NCBI RefSeq assembly: GCF_037975245.1
Contig: NC_092582.1
Location: 16,330,577 to 16,394,576 of the forward strand
Reading direction: 5' to 3'
Length of the DNA stretch: 64,000 bases
From: Apostichopus japonicus
Taxonomy: Eukaryota; Echinodermata; Holothuroidea; Aspidochirotida; Stichopodidae
Program-made: the position numbers and the translations under genes
The notes under the pieces: generated by a model
What the model was told of the DNA's origin: nothing
Databases searched by the model: none
Seen by the model: the letters and a program-made list of their open reading frames with translations, nothing else
Part shown: piece by piece, positions 25,901 to 38,214 of the stretch
Layout: every line of letters starts with the position of its first letter
Position numbering within the stretch: position 1 is the stretch's first letter

Positions 25901-28900
25901 ACAGAAATTTTCTTACACACCCCTACCAGAGAGGTGCATTTGAATCATACATACTTTCAGAACTGTATTTCTCATTGAATGTTGAAGAATACTTTTATAT
26001 ACATATTTCAGTAAAACAAAGGACTCATTAAGATACAAAAGTGCATAGGGTTCAGAAAAGCTCACAGCTCAATGTACTAATACGGTATTTTCATTGCTAC
26101 AATTTTTTGTCTCGGTGGAAGTATCTGAGAAAAAGTTCTCTTTTTGGGTGATTTGGGTGATTCCATTTCGTTTATTCTTCTAGAGTGGTTCACAATATAC
26201 AGGTACATGTGAAAAACACTCACACAGTTCCATATATTTACCCACATGTACATGCAATTCATCCCTCCCTCCCCCCCCCCCCACTTCTTGTTAAAAGAAA
26301 TCTTACCTTCCTTCAAAAGTTCCTAACCATCGGAGAGAGTGAGCATGCCTGTTTGGACAGATATATTAACCGTTTAGTACACAATTCTGCATCGGGATCG
26401 GTGCATTTCGCAGCAGGTACGATCTCCACGAAGCCGTTAAAGAGGAAACGACATCATGTTTAGTATGTGGTTATTTGAAAGTTTATTAGCTGGAGAAGCA
26501 GATGGTCCGATAGAACTTAATAAACCTGAAGGACCCATCATTCAAATGTTTGCTTATTAAAATCTCTTTCAAGGAGAGATTTTTTTTTGATATTCTTTCC
26601 TGTCACCGACCATTATTGATTTGCATAACGATATTTTTTTTTTCTGGCAAAAAAACAACACTCGAGACGATTATTAATCCTCGGTATCCGTATCTGCTTG
26701 GAGCAGCACTTACCTAACATCTGTCGCTTGTATGTTGTTATTTTTTTCATTTTTTTATCATTTTTTTTTTATCTCCTCCGTCTCACCCTTATTCCTGTTT
26801 TGATAAAAATTTCTGTCGAGTGCTTTTTTTTTTCTTCTTCAAGGTGAGATCGTAATCTCTTAATAGAATTTTGAGTACAGAATAAAGAGACTCCAGTCTC
26901 TAACTCCACTTTGCTCTCGAAAGTAAATGCATCGAGCTTTTCTCGGTTGTCATAGAGGGGAAAAAGGAAACAAACAAAATCTGTTGAAGTCAATGTAAAA
27001 GTTTGTCCTGTATCAAGTTTCATTCTGGGGGGGGGAAGAAAATCAAATAATAATGAAAATGAAGAAATAAATCTCGAGCACTTTTGACAATTAAGTAATA
27101 ATCATAAAATTGAAGATAATTCCTTCTTGGATTTCGTATTTCATTTTTTGATTGATGCAGTTCTTGTAATTTTCTGGCTATTATTAGGGACGTCTAATTA
27201 GATTCTGCTCGGCGGCGTGTTTGTACATTCGAGATGAATTTGCAAAATTGACGGATGAGCGATCTCATGCCCATGAAACATTCATGTTGTAACATATATG
27301 TCTCATTTACCGGATAATGTGTGGATTTTTCCGGGTCCCGTAACTGTCAAAATATGCACACACAGATAAATGCATTTAATATGATATATATTAAAATTGT
27401 TGGCAGTGATTTATTTTAATATTTATGGATCACAGAATAATATGATTCCCCCACCTTCCTTATAATGTACAGTGGATATAATACAGTAATATTGATATTT
27501 GATCAAAGCTATCAAAACACATTTTCCTTTAAGCAAAAAAAAAGAATAAAAAAAAAACAGAGAGAGAGGATATCAGGGAATAATCGAGCGTTCAAATTTA
27601 TGCATAGCATTTCCGAGGGCTCTGATTTTTTTTTTTGGGGGGGGGGGTTGCTCTCGTTGAATACTTAAAGTTCATACAGTGCAGAAACACTGCTATATAT
27701 ACATCTTTACTCAGGATCGCAACTTGACCATTTTGTATAGCATGTGATACCGCATAAAACTGAATATGACTCGATGCTCTGTTAATTTGCACAGTATACT
27801 TAGAGTAACTTACAGTAGGTAGGGAATTGAGTAGGAGCAGCAGGGTACCCGGTGATAAGTCGATATTAAACATTCACGGATATATGCTCTCTTTACGTCA
27901 TACTGTACAAATACGAATGTGTGAAATGGGACTTTATTGATGTTAAAGGGGGGGATGAGTGCGCAGAGAAACATTTGATGCTGCTGTGCAGATTGCTCAG
28001 TATGTGCTCACCCGTGGGGGTGTGGGGGAGGGGGCTATCTGGTAACGTTGATCTGCTTGTTACAACTGGTACTTTGTAGTCGTACTTAACCGTGTGCACT
28101 GTCAGTACGTATGTGGCATGGAATTTAGTTTTGACGGGAACAGCCGTGGGGGTGGGGGGGGGGAGGGGGGCCAACCTGGTGACGCTGATCTGCTTGTTAC
28201 AAGTGGTACTTTTGTAGTCCTACTGTACCTTGTGTAATGTGTGAGATTGGCTTAACTACAAGATTTGAGGGGAACCAAAATTCTCCCAAGTACATCCATC
28301 GGCCCTGTGTAAATTTTGCACAGTACGTGAAATGGGATTTGATTAATTGCCGAGTGGAACCGTTATCGTACCCTGCTCTGATCGACGCCTGGTGTCATAT
28401 TCTACATTCATTTTTGTGGTACCTGAGCATTGATAACAATGGGATGTTGGGGGGAACCTGAGTGTTTGGGAGCCTGTATCTTCATATTAACTGTACAGTA
28501 AAATGAATACTCTATGTACATAGAGGTTTGTACGTATATGATAACGTATCCATCGACCATTCATGAATCATAACTTGTCGTTTCAGAGTAAAGGCCACGT
28601 CCCTCAAGCTCAGCTGAATCCAGAAGCTGACGAGTATGTGCTGGATCTGCTGGCTACCTGCGAGGAGAAACTCCTGAAGCTCCTGGAGGAACTGGATGGC
28701 CATGACGTAGACGAGACCTTAAAACAGATCGAAGAGGAAGAGGTAGGGCTTCCTTTAAAGTAGTAAATTTCACGGGCTTGGAATTAGGCATAATTCCAGC
28801 TCTCGAATCTCCTCGTGTCCAAAAAACGAGGGCTCATTTTTCTCCATGAAAGTGATATTTTCACATTTTCATTTTGACATTTTGACATTTTCTAACCCCC

Positions 28901-31900
28901 TCCCCCCACTCAAAAACAAATTGTTGACATTTCCTCCCCCCCCCCTAATATTTCTTGGTCTATTATTATGATTGGTCTTGAACTTTCCAAGCCCTAATGT
29001 GTGTGTGTGTGTACACAACTCTTCAAGAGTGCATTCCATTGTGTTTTGTTAGGTCGTCTACAGACTATAGCTGTCGTAGCAGCTTGCAAACATTCCAATA
29101 ATTTAGTCAATCTACCCAGCCAGTTGATTTTATTGTCATTTAGTGGTATGCATGATGTTTACTGTTGGTATCGGACGACATTGCAAAATACACTTTATAG
29201 TTAATCCTTCGGCTCGAGTCTGGCTTAAACACTAGGTCTCGTCAAGTCCATATCATTCACTAAATACCGAAGGCAGCTCGGGCGTTTCCGAATCGTCAGC
29301 GTGTGAAAAAAATATAGGGCTACAAGAAGTCGTCTCTGCTCACTGATCATAGAACTCCTTCAACTCCACATACCAATTGATACATCTCAAGAAAACTTGC
29401 GTGTTTTTTACCAAAGTGAGCATGTTAAAACGATTCTACACGCCGGAGAGACGTGGGGCCCCTTTCAAAATGTGTTCTGACAATTTGTGTTTGCCAATCT
29501 ACTTATTACGTGGAATGACAAATGACGCCAAACACTGTGATTTACTTTCTTATCTTAAACTTTATCTACCGGTAAAACAGGACTGACACCCTCAGCCCGA
29601 AATAAGCTCTATACCTAGTAAAGGCTCACATCTCCTAGTCATGCACCAGCTCACTTATACAAAAGCATAAATATATATAAATAATTTTCTAGTTTTGCTC
29701 CGTTCATATATATTGTCTTTCCCCCCTATAACTGGAAAATATTTAGAAGGCATTAGCAGGGTTTTGACCCACCCGGTATGGATTTTGATGAATTTTGAAA
29801 TCAATTACGAAAGATGTCATATTATTATTATTTTTTCTTGAAAAGGGGGGGGAGGTGGGTGGGGAGGGGAGACTAAGCAATCGAAAGAAAAAATGATCGT
29901 CTGTTTTTATCGCGATGGCAGTCAATTTCCTTGGTTATGTGTCAGGCTAATACGCCTTGGCAGGCTAATGCTTCCCGGCTTATACCTCTGTCGAAACCTT
30001 TAGACATCGTCAACACATGGTTTAATGTCAAAAGTCGGAGAAAAAAAATTCCGTGACGAGATCATCGAGGGGAACCCTAATTTTTCAAAGTTAGCAGATG
30101 TTTTCATGTTAGTTGATGAAGTGCATTTGGAACTCATTTGCCTGTCGTGTAATATCATCCATCACTCGGAATCCGAACACTTGACTCGCAGTCATGATTT
30201 GTGACATGTTCGTACAGTTTAAAGGGCATCCCAAAGCAATATTCATTTGAAAGTGAAATAAAATTTTGCATTCTGGGATGCCGGCTTACGCAAGCAGAAG
30301 GCTCGACGTTGACAGTGCAGCCACAGCCAGCCTCTCTCTAGCTCTTGCTCTTCCTGATCTGTGGACCATTATTAGTTTTGATTCAACGTTCAGAATGAAT
30401 CGAAGTCAAGGGATGACGAGGAAAACAAAAAGAACCCTGATCAGTTTGGCTGCCTTCTCCTTGTTGATATACTTACACGATTGGTGTACGTCGTGACTTC
30501 TGGGAGAGAGAGAGATTCTGTGTTATTGAATAAGTAGCGTGTTCTCACAGTAATATAAAGATATACATACTGTATATGGTTTGGTATGCTCGGTGGAACA
30601 AAGGTGTTAAGCAACGGAAGGGGGAAGGAAGGTACAGGATGTACAGGGGGGTGGGGGGTAACAGACCGAGGACATAAGGTGTGACTGTTTGTATTATCTT
30701 TATAATTATGAACGCGCATTTGCTACCGAATATCAGATACAATTCATAGATGCTAAGGAAATCTAGGTTAGTTTATTCCTTCTTTCTGCCCATTATTCAG
30801 CAAGTGATCAAAAGTTTTCTAGAAACAAAATCTATCTGGAAAAGGAAAAAAGGGATCTTTCTAAAAAGTTGGCAAACCAAAGGATTTAGGCGATATGTGA
30901 TACGTTGAAGCTATTCAGGATAACAATAGACACTTATGTGAAATGCTTAGACAAAGTGTATGGTAGCTACTTTACTATCATTGTTACCCGATTGAAGGAA
31001 ACTTTTAGATGAATTTGAATTTTAGATGATCTTTTGGCTGTCTGGTCTGCTCTCCACTTTGGACACAAAGTGGTTGACCATTCATCTGGCAGAGCTCCAA
31101 GAAGACAGAATTGTTGAAAAATTGTTATAATGAGAGATATTTGAATATTAATTAGGTAATAAAAATGTATGTGTTTCTAAGTTCATGTAAACAACCGAGC
31201 ACCCTTGCATAACAACCAACACCATCGTCCTTGACAAGTTAAATGCACTGCAAACAAGCATGTTAATCGAGGCCATATAACAAAGTTGTTAAAATTGTTC
31301 TGCCATATTGTGTCTTGCATATAAAGACATGACAAAATAGTTCTAATAGTCTATACATATATGCTTGGACTACTGTATTAAACAAGTCGAAATTGATAAG
31401 CATTTAACTCAGCAGTACATACTTAAGGGGAAATTTCTGCAAAACTACCAGCCATATGTACTACACATATCAAAAGCGACCTGGGCTGAAAGCAGTCATT
31501 TTTTCTCTAACTGTCCATGGCATATCAAAAAATAATTTTGCACCTTCACCCCTGTAAATTTGGAGGGAAAAAGAAAATGAAGAAGAAGAAAGCAAGCTTA
31601 CTCCTGGCCTCTCTCAGACAAGCATTTGCCATTGAAAGGGACCAAAAAACGACTTAATTTTTTCGAAATTTATTTCCCACTTCTGTCATGTTCAGTAGAA
31701 GGTATGGTACACTAGGATTAAAATACCGATAATCAATTGCTTTTAAGCAAATGCACTGGAAATTCCCCTCCCCCTCCCCCCAACCTATGCATTCCCATCC
31801 TTGGAAATCCTCAAGGGTAGCAGTAGTTTTCAGGAGAGAAATGGAATCATCACACATCTTCTCGCTGCCAAACACAACATTTAACTCCGATCCGAACCAA

Positions 31901-34900
31901 AATCTTACACATAGTCAAATCGTAGATGAATACACTTTTAAGAACAACTTTTTGCTAGTCTGCCACTAAAAAGTCAAAAATTCCACCATTCGCTTTAACA
32001 TCCTCTAAAACCAGGTTGCAAATGTCATATTCAATGCCATTATCCCCCCTACTGAAATGTAGGGTAAGGACATTAACAGTTTTCACACTTGTAAATGTGA
32101 GACATTTAAAGATTTAATTTGCTATCAATTGCCATATATTTTTTTTTCCCTCCCAAATTGGGTTTATTTTTTTATTTTTGGTTTTGTTAAAAACAGCTCA
32201 GGGATTAATCACAGAAACGTACAGCACTCTCTCTCTCTATGTTTCCTAAGACTTTTATTCCAAGCTTTCAATGTCTGCCTTTCTTGTGTGTGTGTGTCTA
32301 AATTGCTTATTTTTACAGGTTAATTGACGTAATTACCATCAATATCTCATTGTAGTATCAAGGAGGGTTTCAACCAAAAATAGGAATGAAAAGAAAGAAA
32401 TTTTGGTTTCGTTCATCACTAAAAGCAAGTTCTGAAAAGAAATAAAAATAAGGAAAAAAGTACCAACACCTAAAGTAGTACTTAAAGATCAAATTTAAAT
32501 ATAATAAAAAAAATGCAAAGACAATGCCATAGTTGAATTAAGTATCACATTTGCTGAGATTTTGTGTCAGGTTATTTTCTATTTTCTGTCTACTTTTTTT
32601 TTGGAAGCTTTACTTTTCTCTTTTGTGTAAGTAAAAACTATGGCTGCCAGTGACTAGGGGGGGGGGGGGGGGTGGAGGGGGAACAAAATTGAAACGAATA
32701 TGGCTAAGAATCAATCATGTCAAGTTTAAAAGTGTATTTTAAGATAATGGTATAAAGTTATTTAACTGAGTTATTTAAAGAGCTGTACTGTGACTAATAT
32801 TATGCTTTTTTTTTTGAAACAACCTCCAACTGGCACGAAATTAGGTGACTTTGTTGTTGAAAATTTGCAGATATCACCTTGAACTGAGATATAGTTCCAA
32901 TTAGTGTACATATAAGTTTGTATTTATCTTTGTTTCTTGTTCTTCTGCAATATTTGCTTGAAAAAAAACCAATCCATCTTTGTGTTTCTGTTCTTTTAAT
33001 AACAGTTTAGCTTGCACTGTATACTTGGCTGCCAACCTTTTAACTTTCGAGAAATTTTGAGAAATTGACACAAAACTTTGAATTTTTTCCTTTTCGTCTT
33101 TTGTAGTTCCAAGCTGGCATGGAAAGCACAGTACCTCACAACAATACCCGCATCAAGTTACCGACTACACAGAGAGACATGGTTTACGACGGTAAGTGCC
33201 TACCATTGAGAATGGGGGCCATTGTGGGCCAAACAATATTCGGTGATAGGGTGGGAGGTGGGGGACGGGCGGATTGCATACGTTATGAGCTAATGGTTCT
33301 AAGGAGAGGATAAAGAGTGGGAGAGAAACCAAAAACCACCTGGAAATAGCCTCAGAAAAGTCACTTAAGTGTTTTTCATATTTCATGAAAGGCATTGTTA
33401 ACATAAATTTTATGTCCTTCATATATATAAAACTGTGTTGTAGGGTGTACCGTTGGTATCGGTAGATCTTGGCTTAAAAAATAAATAAATAAATATAAAA
33501 ATTAAAATTAAAAATTAAATATAAAAAAATGAAAAAATGAAAAAAGATCTTGGCTTAAGGCCGGCAACATTCCTCAAGTTGTTATCATTGGCCGGATCCA
33601 GTGATATCTTTCTCCAGTATGGGAGAAGGATACGAACCACTAAATATTGGTTTCTTTCTGCGTTATTTTGATTTCATACACATCTCATGGATGTTGACTG
33701 TTGAGTACATACATATATATGTAGCTATATTCACTTCAGTTAACCACCCGGCAGTTTTCGACAAAATATTTCTTGCCATTTTCCCCCATATATTTTGCAG
33801 TTCTAACTTGTAGCTCATATTGTGGCTAACAAAATTTACCTATTTTTCATTTTCAAATAGTAATGTTGTCCTGATTCAGCTGACTTCTAGCTATTCCTTA
33901 ACGCTTCCTTTATCTTTGCAAAAGTAAGGCTTTTTTGGGGAAAGGCAAAAATTATCCTCTCGTCGTCATTTAGTACAAACTTTTCTACGTACAAGTTTGA
34001 GTATTTCTCTACATTTTTCTCTAAATACCAAGTAAAAAAAAAATTCAAGGTGCGATCCCCCGTGGGGTCTCCAAGAAAAGAAACGTCTCTTGCAAAAACA
34101 AATTACTCGAGAATGCCTGTTGTTTCTTGTTGTTGCGTGTCTTTCTCTCTGGGACCTGTCTGCCTGGGAGAAAATCTCTTCCAATTTTTCTACAGTATCA
34201 TTTCCAAAATTTTTCCCCCCACAAAAAAATTAGTTACTTTCTTACCCCTCCACTTTCAGTGTCAAAGACCTTAGGCTTTCTTTTTAACGTTATTTCCTCT
34301 GAGCTTGGTTGCAGAAACGAGGAATAAAGACAGTCAAAGTTAATCACAAAGGTGAGATAGGAATTATGGTAAAATCCCTCGCAGCGACTGTCATGATGTC
34401 AATGTTGAACATTTTCCTTTGTCCTTGACAAACACCAGAAAAATGTTTTTTTTTTTTTATTTTTCATTCCTTAATTTTTTTTTTCCATTCTTTAATTTTT
34501 TTTTTTTTCATAAAAAGAAAGAGACAACGACTTATATTATCTAGGCATCTTAAACTGGGTTAATTTTTGCACGTAAAATGTCGAATGTCAAATATCTTCA
34601 AAAGGAAATTCAGGATTTTTTTTTTTTTTTTTTTTTTTTCCATTCTAGATTTTTTGCAAATTATGTATTGTCTGCTGCCTCTGCATTGTTTGGTGAAAAA
34701 GAATTTTTTTCACAAGCTTTGTAAACAGTATAGATCTGGTGAATTTGCATTTTATTTCAAGGACCTTATAACAGGGTTGATGATTGGAATGATTTTGTGC
34801 TATCACTGCTATGTTGTGCTGACCCTATGTGAACTGACAATGTTAAAGTACTGGGACAGGTTGAAGAAAAATATGCTCTCAAGTGAAGTACAGTACTTAG

Positions 34901-37900
34901 TTAAAACAATGACATAGAATTTAACAAGTTTATTCGCTTGCCTGTGCCTCCAAAAGTCTTCTGGACTAAATCTTGTTCTCACTGGGATTTTCCTGAATTT
35001 GAACACATACTAATTTATTGTTACATGCTGTTGAAAGCCAATCAATATACCAAGGGTTGGTGAGTGGGGGGTGGGGGTGGCCCTGGGGGTGGCTTATGTT
35101 GGGTATTGAAATCATGTCAATCCTTTGACTTTTTGGCTGTTAATTGACTTTAATGTGTTTATGAAAGTTCTTAATGTCTACTGACAGAACATTGCCAGCC
35201 CCCAACCCCCTCCCACTTGGCCTCTTCTTTTGTTTTCTATTGGCAAATGGCAAAATCCACTGGCACTGAACCAGTAAATAACCCAAATTTGGATAGCCTG
35301 ATACTGTACATCATTTACATGCAGAGTACCTTTGGGTTGATCCCGAGCTTGTCTCCCTTTGAAAAGTTGCATGTGATTTTATTCCTGAGTTTATTTCCAA
35401 TAGAACTGAGTCATTCATGATATTCTCTGAAAGTACAGTGCAGTTAAATAAAACAAGAGACACACTAAGTATAAAATATATATATAGGTGAAGGCTGTTG
35501 CTTTTGGGGGGGAGGGTTTCCTTCTTTTTCTTTTTTGGAAATTATAGAGCACACAGACTTTCACCCATCTAACAATGATTTTGATGAGTTTTGTTTCAAA
35601 TTCTGGAGACTTTTGTGTGTTGCTACTTAATACTTTCTTGCAGGGAAATTGTATTTTTTTGTGTTTCTCTTCTTCTTAAGCCTAAGGGCCCTTAGGATTA
35701 AATTGAACAAAAATGATAAAAAAATTGGAAAATCTAGATGAGTGAAACGAAACGTCAAGAATCCACTGGTGTTAAATCTTGGGCTTCAATCTCATGTGTA
35801 CACCCTAATGTAACTACTACATATGGCCACTAGATGATAGAGATTTCCCTGACTCATATAACACTTTACATATATGTATATAATATATATCCCCCTTCCA
35901 TTTGCCTTGGTGGGTTTCAATCCTATTGACATATATGAAAAAAAAAAGTTTCATAATTTATGATCCCTTCCCACTGAATGAAAAACCAATAATAATAATA
36001 ATAATGCCTTTCAAAAGCTACTTCATCAATTTTTGCTTTTCTTGAACACCGAGAACGGTTGTTGGGGGCCATATAGGTGTCTGCATCACAGTTATTCTTT
36101 TATCGATGGCTGTTTGGAAAAACATAAAGACTTTCAATATTTTCGATTCTGTAATTACTCTGGTTTAAGAAACTACCGGAAAGAGCTTAGGAAAAGGTGA
36201 CAGAGTCATGAAGCGATGATGTATAATGGATAAGCTAGGCTACTATATCAAACCTTGGTCATATTTGTACAAAGGGCGTTCTTCCCTCGCATTTTGCAAG
36301 CGTGCGATGTATACCGTACGCTTTTGTTTAAAAAGGTTTCTGCCCATGGTGCAGAACTGCACAGTTTTGACGCTTCTTTGGGCAAGATCACTACTTTCGG
36401 GAAACAGCACGTTTCACTTCGGTCAAGGTGTAGCGTAGTCTGGAAATCTGATTACAAATTAAAAACCTGTGGCTCAGGAGTATTCCAGGTACAAATCCTT
36501 TTTTTTTAAATATTAAAAATGTCCCCATTTCTCAGCAGAAGGGCACTTTTTTAAATAACAACATGGCACTTTTTCCTCTCATTACAAAAATGCAAAATGG
36601 GGGGGATACTTTTCATTTTATGAAAAGGAACACTTATAATATATGAAAGAAAAAACCTCTGAGGTTTTTCAAAAAAACTGGGGGGAAAGGTCATGACCCT
36701 AACCCCCCCCAGCTCCACCGCCCCCCAGTGAATGCTAGACGTTTAAAATTTATTCGTAAATAAATAACTGACACCAGGAAACTGCCAACTCTTGACCAAT
36801 CAAAGGGCCCGCCAGTTCTGTATATATTTACAGTGGGTAGCCTATATGTGGATCAGTTCGACCCCTGTATGTGTGTAAAAGGTATGTTTTACTGGGTTAT
36901 CCAAATTGGAGCTTATAATACTCATACAAAACGTTGACAAAAGAGTTTATGAGTAATGCCCTGAACCAATAACTCGACACCCCGAGAGGCTTGTCTTTAA
37001 TCGTGTATAGTTACACACTTAATTTGTCAATACACCTTATAAACTACGAACGAAAGAATTGCCATCTGCCGTCAGTGTTAAGCCCTTGAAAAGAATCGTC
37101 GTAATAAAAGGAAACCAATTAATCGCTAATTGTGTCTTTTGTTGACTCAACTTACTTTTTTTTGGTTAATATGTGGCAAGGGTCCTACAATACCATACAA
37201 GTTAGTTAGCTTTTGATAAAGACCTTGGTGTGCCTTTTCAATTCGCTATGGCCCCTGTTATTGTACTGTTTTTTATTGAAAGTGGGGGAATTTACCAAAT
37301 TTTTTTTAATACTTTTTTTCATAAGCTTTTCTATAGAATGAATAATCAGTGGTTTAGTCAAGTGGTAGAGACCATTTGTACAGAGGGCAGAGTCAAGATT
37401 GCGTTTTCGGCAGGCTCTGAGTTTTTATCAAATGTTCAGAGTGTTGTTATTCAAAGTCTGTGGAAAAAGAAACCCTGTCGTGAAGAAAACTAGCAAACCA
37501 TAATATGCAAAAAAACAAAAACATTGTCGTTAAGATGAAATATTTTTCCGGCTTAACTTGCACGTTTTTTTTTTACATAATTTAGATCTCACATGAAGTG
37601 CTGGACGTTTTATCGATGATACATTGGCAGAAGTAAAGGCTTGTGCCATTCAAATGCAAAGCGAAAAAAAATTTAAAATAAGAAAGAATAACGGTCACGC
37701 TTTCCTGTGTGTAAATCCGATGATATGAAATTTGCGCTCTTGCTGGGACAAGATATCGAAGAGAATTTTTTTATGATATTCTCAGATTTGAAAAAGCTAA
37801 ATTTGGAAGTTTTCCCACCCCCAATTTTTCGAACTTTATTTTGGAAAAAGGAGGCACAAATTCTTTCAAGGGGTTACCAGGTATCTGTTGAGTTGCTCAA

Positions 37901-38214
37901 TGCGATGAGACACACAACAGCAACATATCGTGTGCACTAAGTAATTGTGTGGCGGTATGCGTCAGGAAAAAAAACACACTCAACGGTACTCTTTTTAACT
38001 ATGTAGGATTATCGCTTGGACCTTAAAGATGGTTTTGATATTTTTTTGAAATTAACACCACTGTCATTTTTTTTTCATACCTCCAGATGAAGATGATAGT
38101 GGAGATGATGAAGATATTATCACCAGAAACCACATCAAGAAACAGGCCCAGGTCCTGGTGGACTCCAAGACGAAGAAGCACAAGGTCAGGGCCCGCAAAA
38201 AGAAGGGAAAGTAA
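8358..38214 (+). CDS. ODAD3: ODAD3/CCDC151 orthologue, outer dynein arm docking complex subunit 3 (10 coding exons, complete)
   Basis: The joined exons encode 543 aa, against about 595 aa for human ODAD3, and align with it over nearly the whole length as I know that family. Conserved stretches include the DGDRKAYYESSQWTIKQN segment (residues 24-41), the LENRLDKANLKLQEAEH segment in exon 4, KYSGEA in exon 6, EKLLKLLEELDGHDV in exon 8 and NTRIKLP in exon 9. The protein is E/K/Q-rich coiled coil from about residue 10 to 380, with an acidic patch (501-511) and a basic tail (529-543). In the family, ODAD3 sits with ODAD1, ODAD2, ODAD4 and calaxin in the complex that anchors outer dynein arms to doublet microtubules in motile cilia; human loss causes primary ciliary dyskinesia. 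The start ATG at 8358 is supported by an in-frame TGA at 8283 with no ATG between. All ten exons have GT..AG borders and compatible phases. No frameshift or internal stop is seen. Confidence 0.95.
9392..9591 (+). CDS. ODAD3: ODAD3 coding exon 2
   Basis: 200 nt, residues 24-90. It contains the most conserved N-terminal block of the family (GDRKAYYESSQWTIK), followed by a charged helix ending SGK. The acceptor is a C/T-rich tract ending CAG at 9391; the donor is GTCAGT at 9592, phase 0. Confidence 0.95.
10327..10506 (+). CDS. ODAD3: ODAD3 coding exon 3
   Basis: Exactly 60 codons, residues 91-150, all helical and Gln/Lys/Glu-rich (QTQKREKKLEELNTQNKQ). It matches the human segment that ends in MRNLENRL once joined to exon 4. 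Acceptor GGCAG, donor GTAAGC, phase 0 at both ends. Confidence 0.95.
10626..10857 (+). repeat. tandem duplication, 2 x 116 bp
   Basis: Copies 10626-10741 and 10742-10857 differ at about one or two positions (GTGCGC versus GTGAGC), so the duplication is recent. It lies in ODAD3 intron 3 and does not touch the splice sites. Confidence 0.9.
11198..11425 (+). CDS. ODAD3: ODAD3 coding exon 4
   Basis: 76 codons, residues 151-226, including LENRLDKANLKLQEAEH and a second helix ending in VARDAAK (human NARDIAK). Phase 0 at both ends, donor GTAATC. It holds part of the central rod. Confidence 0.95.
12221..12487 (+). CDS. ODAD3: ODAD3 coding exon 5
   Basis: 89 codons, residues 227-315. It encodes the RERREREEAL / KKQAEEKKAHAEKVERR block (human RERKKRERYI / KKRAEEKKLENERMERK) and the IKEATGVSDL segment (human VKDATGTDET). 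Donor GTAAGG at 12488. A 41-bp minisatellite begins only 13 bp after the exon. Confidence 0.95.
12501..12707 (+). repeat. 41-bp minisatellite, 5 copies
   Basis: A unit containing CTTTTCCAGTCATGGGGTGG recurs with spacings of 42, 41, 41 and 41 bp. It starts 13 bp past the exon 5 donor of ODAD3. Each copy carries TTTTCCAG, an acceptor-like string. The array has no stop in one frame, so a retained intron would extend the reading frame. Confidence 0.85.
13722..13882 (+). CDS. ODAD3: ODAD3 coding exon 6
   Basis: 161 nt, residues 316-368 plus two bases. It encodes the VVRLREEKAKLQQEFEEMKY heptad region followed by SGEAKLS, the family block KYSGEATL. The acceptor AG at 13720-13721 was chosen over the one three bases downstream because this keeps phase 0 with exon 5 and gives EVVLRF. 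Strong donor GTAAGT, phase 2. Confidence 0.93.
15016..15182 (+). repeat. 42-bp tandem repeat, 4 copies
   Basis: Copies 15016-15056 (41 bp), 15057-15098, 15099-15140 and 15141-15182 are nearly identical. Each contains GAAGAG and, downstream, CTCTTC, so each unit can fold into a small hairpin. In ODAD3 intron 6. Confidence 0.9.
15675..15831 (+). CDS. ODAD3: ODAD3 coding exon 7
   Basis: 157 nt. It completes the split Ser codon and ends at residue 421. It encodes QRMLEEFQAHLKTEATRREE and then VKAGVEHLADKLQHIK, matching human AAKDSLEHLASKLHHI. Acceptor TTCAG, donor GTAAGT, phase 0. The longest intron of the gene follows. Confidence 0.94.
20958..21545 (+). repeat. degenerate minisatellite built on GGATATGGTTGG
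   Basis: Short GGATATGGTTGGGATA-like units repeat with variation for almost 600 bp. Larger modules can be seen: TGGTTGGAGTA recurs near 21080, 21230, 21383 and 21498. All long reading frames here are products of the repeat. In ODAD3 intron 7. Confidence 0.8.
22927..22976. repeat. (TA)n microsatellite
   Basis: Two TA runs separated by AAATATAAAT, in ODAD3 intron 7. Confidence 0.95.
28007..28260 (+). repeat. diverged tandem duplication of about 130 bp
   Basis: CCGTGGGGGTG, a G-rich run, then GATCTGCTTGTTACAA and GGTACTT..GTAGTC..TACT appear in the same order starting near 28010 and again near 28141. The copies differ at many positions. At the 3' end of ODAD3 intron 7. Confidence 0.6.
28587..28742 (+). 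CDS. ODAD3: ODAD3 coding exon 8
   Basis: 52 codons, residues 422-473. It encodes LNPEADEYVLDLLATCEEKL then LKLLEELDGHDVDETLKQI. The human counterpart reads LDPQADEHVPQLL then LKLQAQLQGHDVPEML. Phase 0 both ends, acceptor TTTCAG, donor GTAGGG. Confidence 0.95.
28743..33106 (+). other. ODAD3 intron 8 (4.4 kb)
   Basis: Unique AT-rich sequence with GC-moderate stretches at about 29200-29600 and 30000-30500 and a 17-base G run near 32657. I see no gene or element. Confidence 0.75.
33107..33191 (+). CDS. ODAD3: ODAD3 coding exon 9
   Basis: 85 nt, residues 474-501 plus one base. It encodes FQAGMESTVPHNNTRIKLP, equal to the conserved FHASLEGKLPQYNTRIALP block of the vertebrate protein. Acceptor TTTTGTAG, donor GTAAGT, phase 1. 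Confidence 0.95.
33192..38086 (+). other. ODAD3 intron 9 (4.9 kb)
   Basis: Contains the A-rich insertion at 33464-33558, several poly(T) tracts (34441-34510, 34617-34639) and otherwise unique AT-rich sequence without supported genes. Confidence 0.75.
33464..33558 (+). mobile_element. A-rich insertion flanked by a 14-bp direct repeat
   Basis: AGATCTTGGCTTAA occurs at 33464-33477 and again at 33545-33558, bracketing 67 bp that consist almost only of A and T (AAATA/AAATT/AAAATG units). The size of the direct repeats and the A-rich core resemble a LINE-mediated insertion in which only the 3' tail was copied. It lies in ODAD3 intron 9. Confidence 0.5.
38087..38214 (+). CDS. ODAD3: ODAD3 terminal coding exon 10
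   Basis: 128 nt including the TAA stop at 38212-38214, residues 502-543. An Asp/Glu-rich stretch (DEDDSGDDEDIITR, human DDEESEEEDNDVVTR) is followed by a strongly basic tail KKHKVRARKKKGK. Acceptor CTCCAG; phase agrees with exon 9. Confidence 0.95.

Larger units (their letters stand above)
15832..28586 (+). other. ODAD3 intron 7 (12.8 kb)
   Basis: No exon-like sequence of ODAD3 is missing here, since exons 7 and 8 join in phase. Contents: ATC/GAT trinucleotide runs (16793-16821, 19737-19770), the GGATATGG minisatellite, (TA)n at 22927, poly(T)-poly(G) tracts, and some GC-richer unique blocks (about 16200-16540 and 25100-25460) that could be regulatory. No nested gene is supported. Confidence 0.75.
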
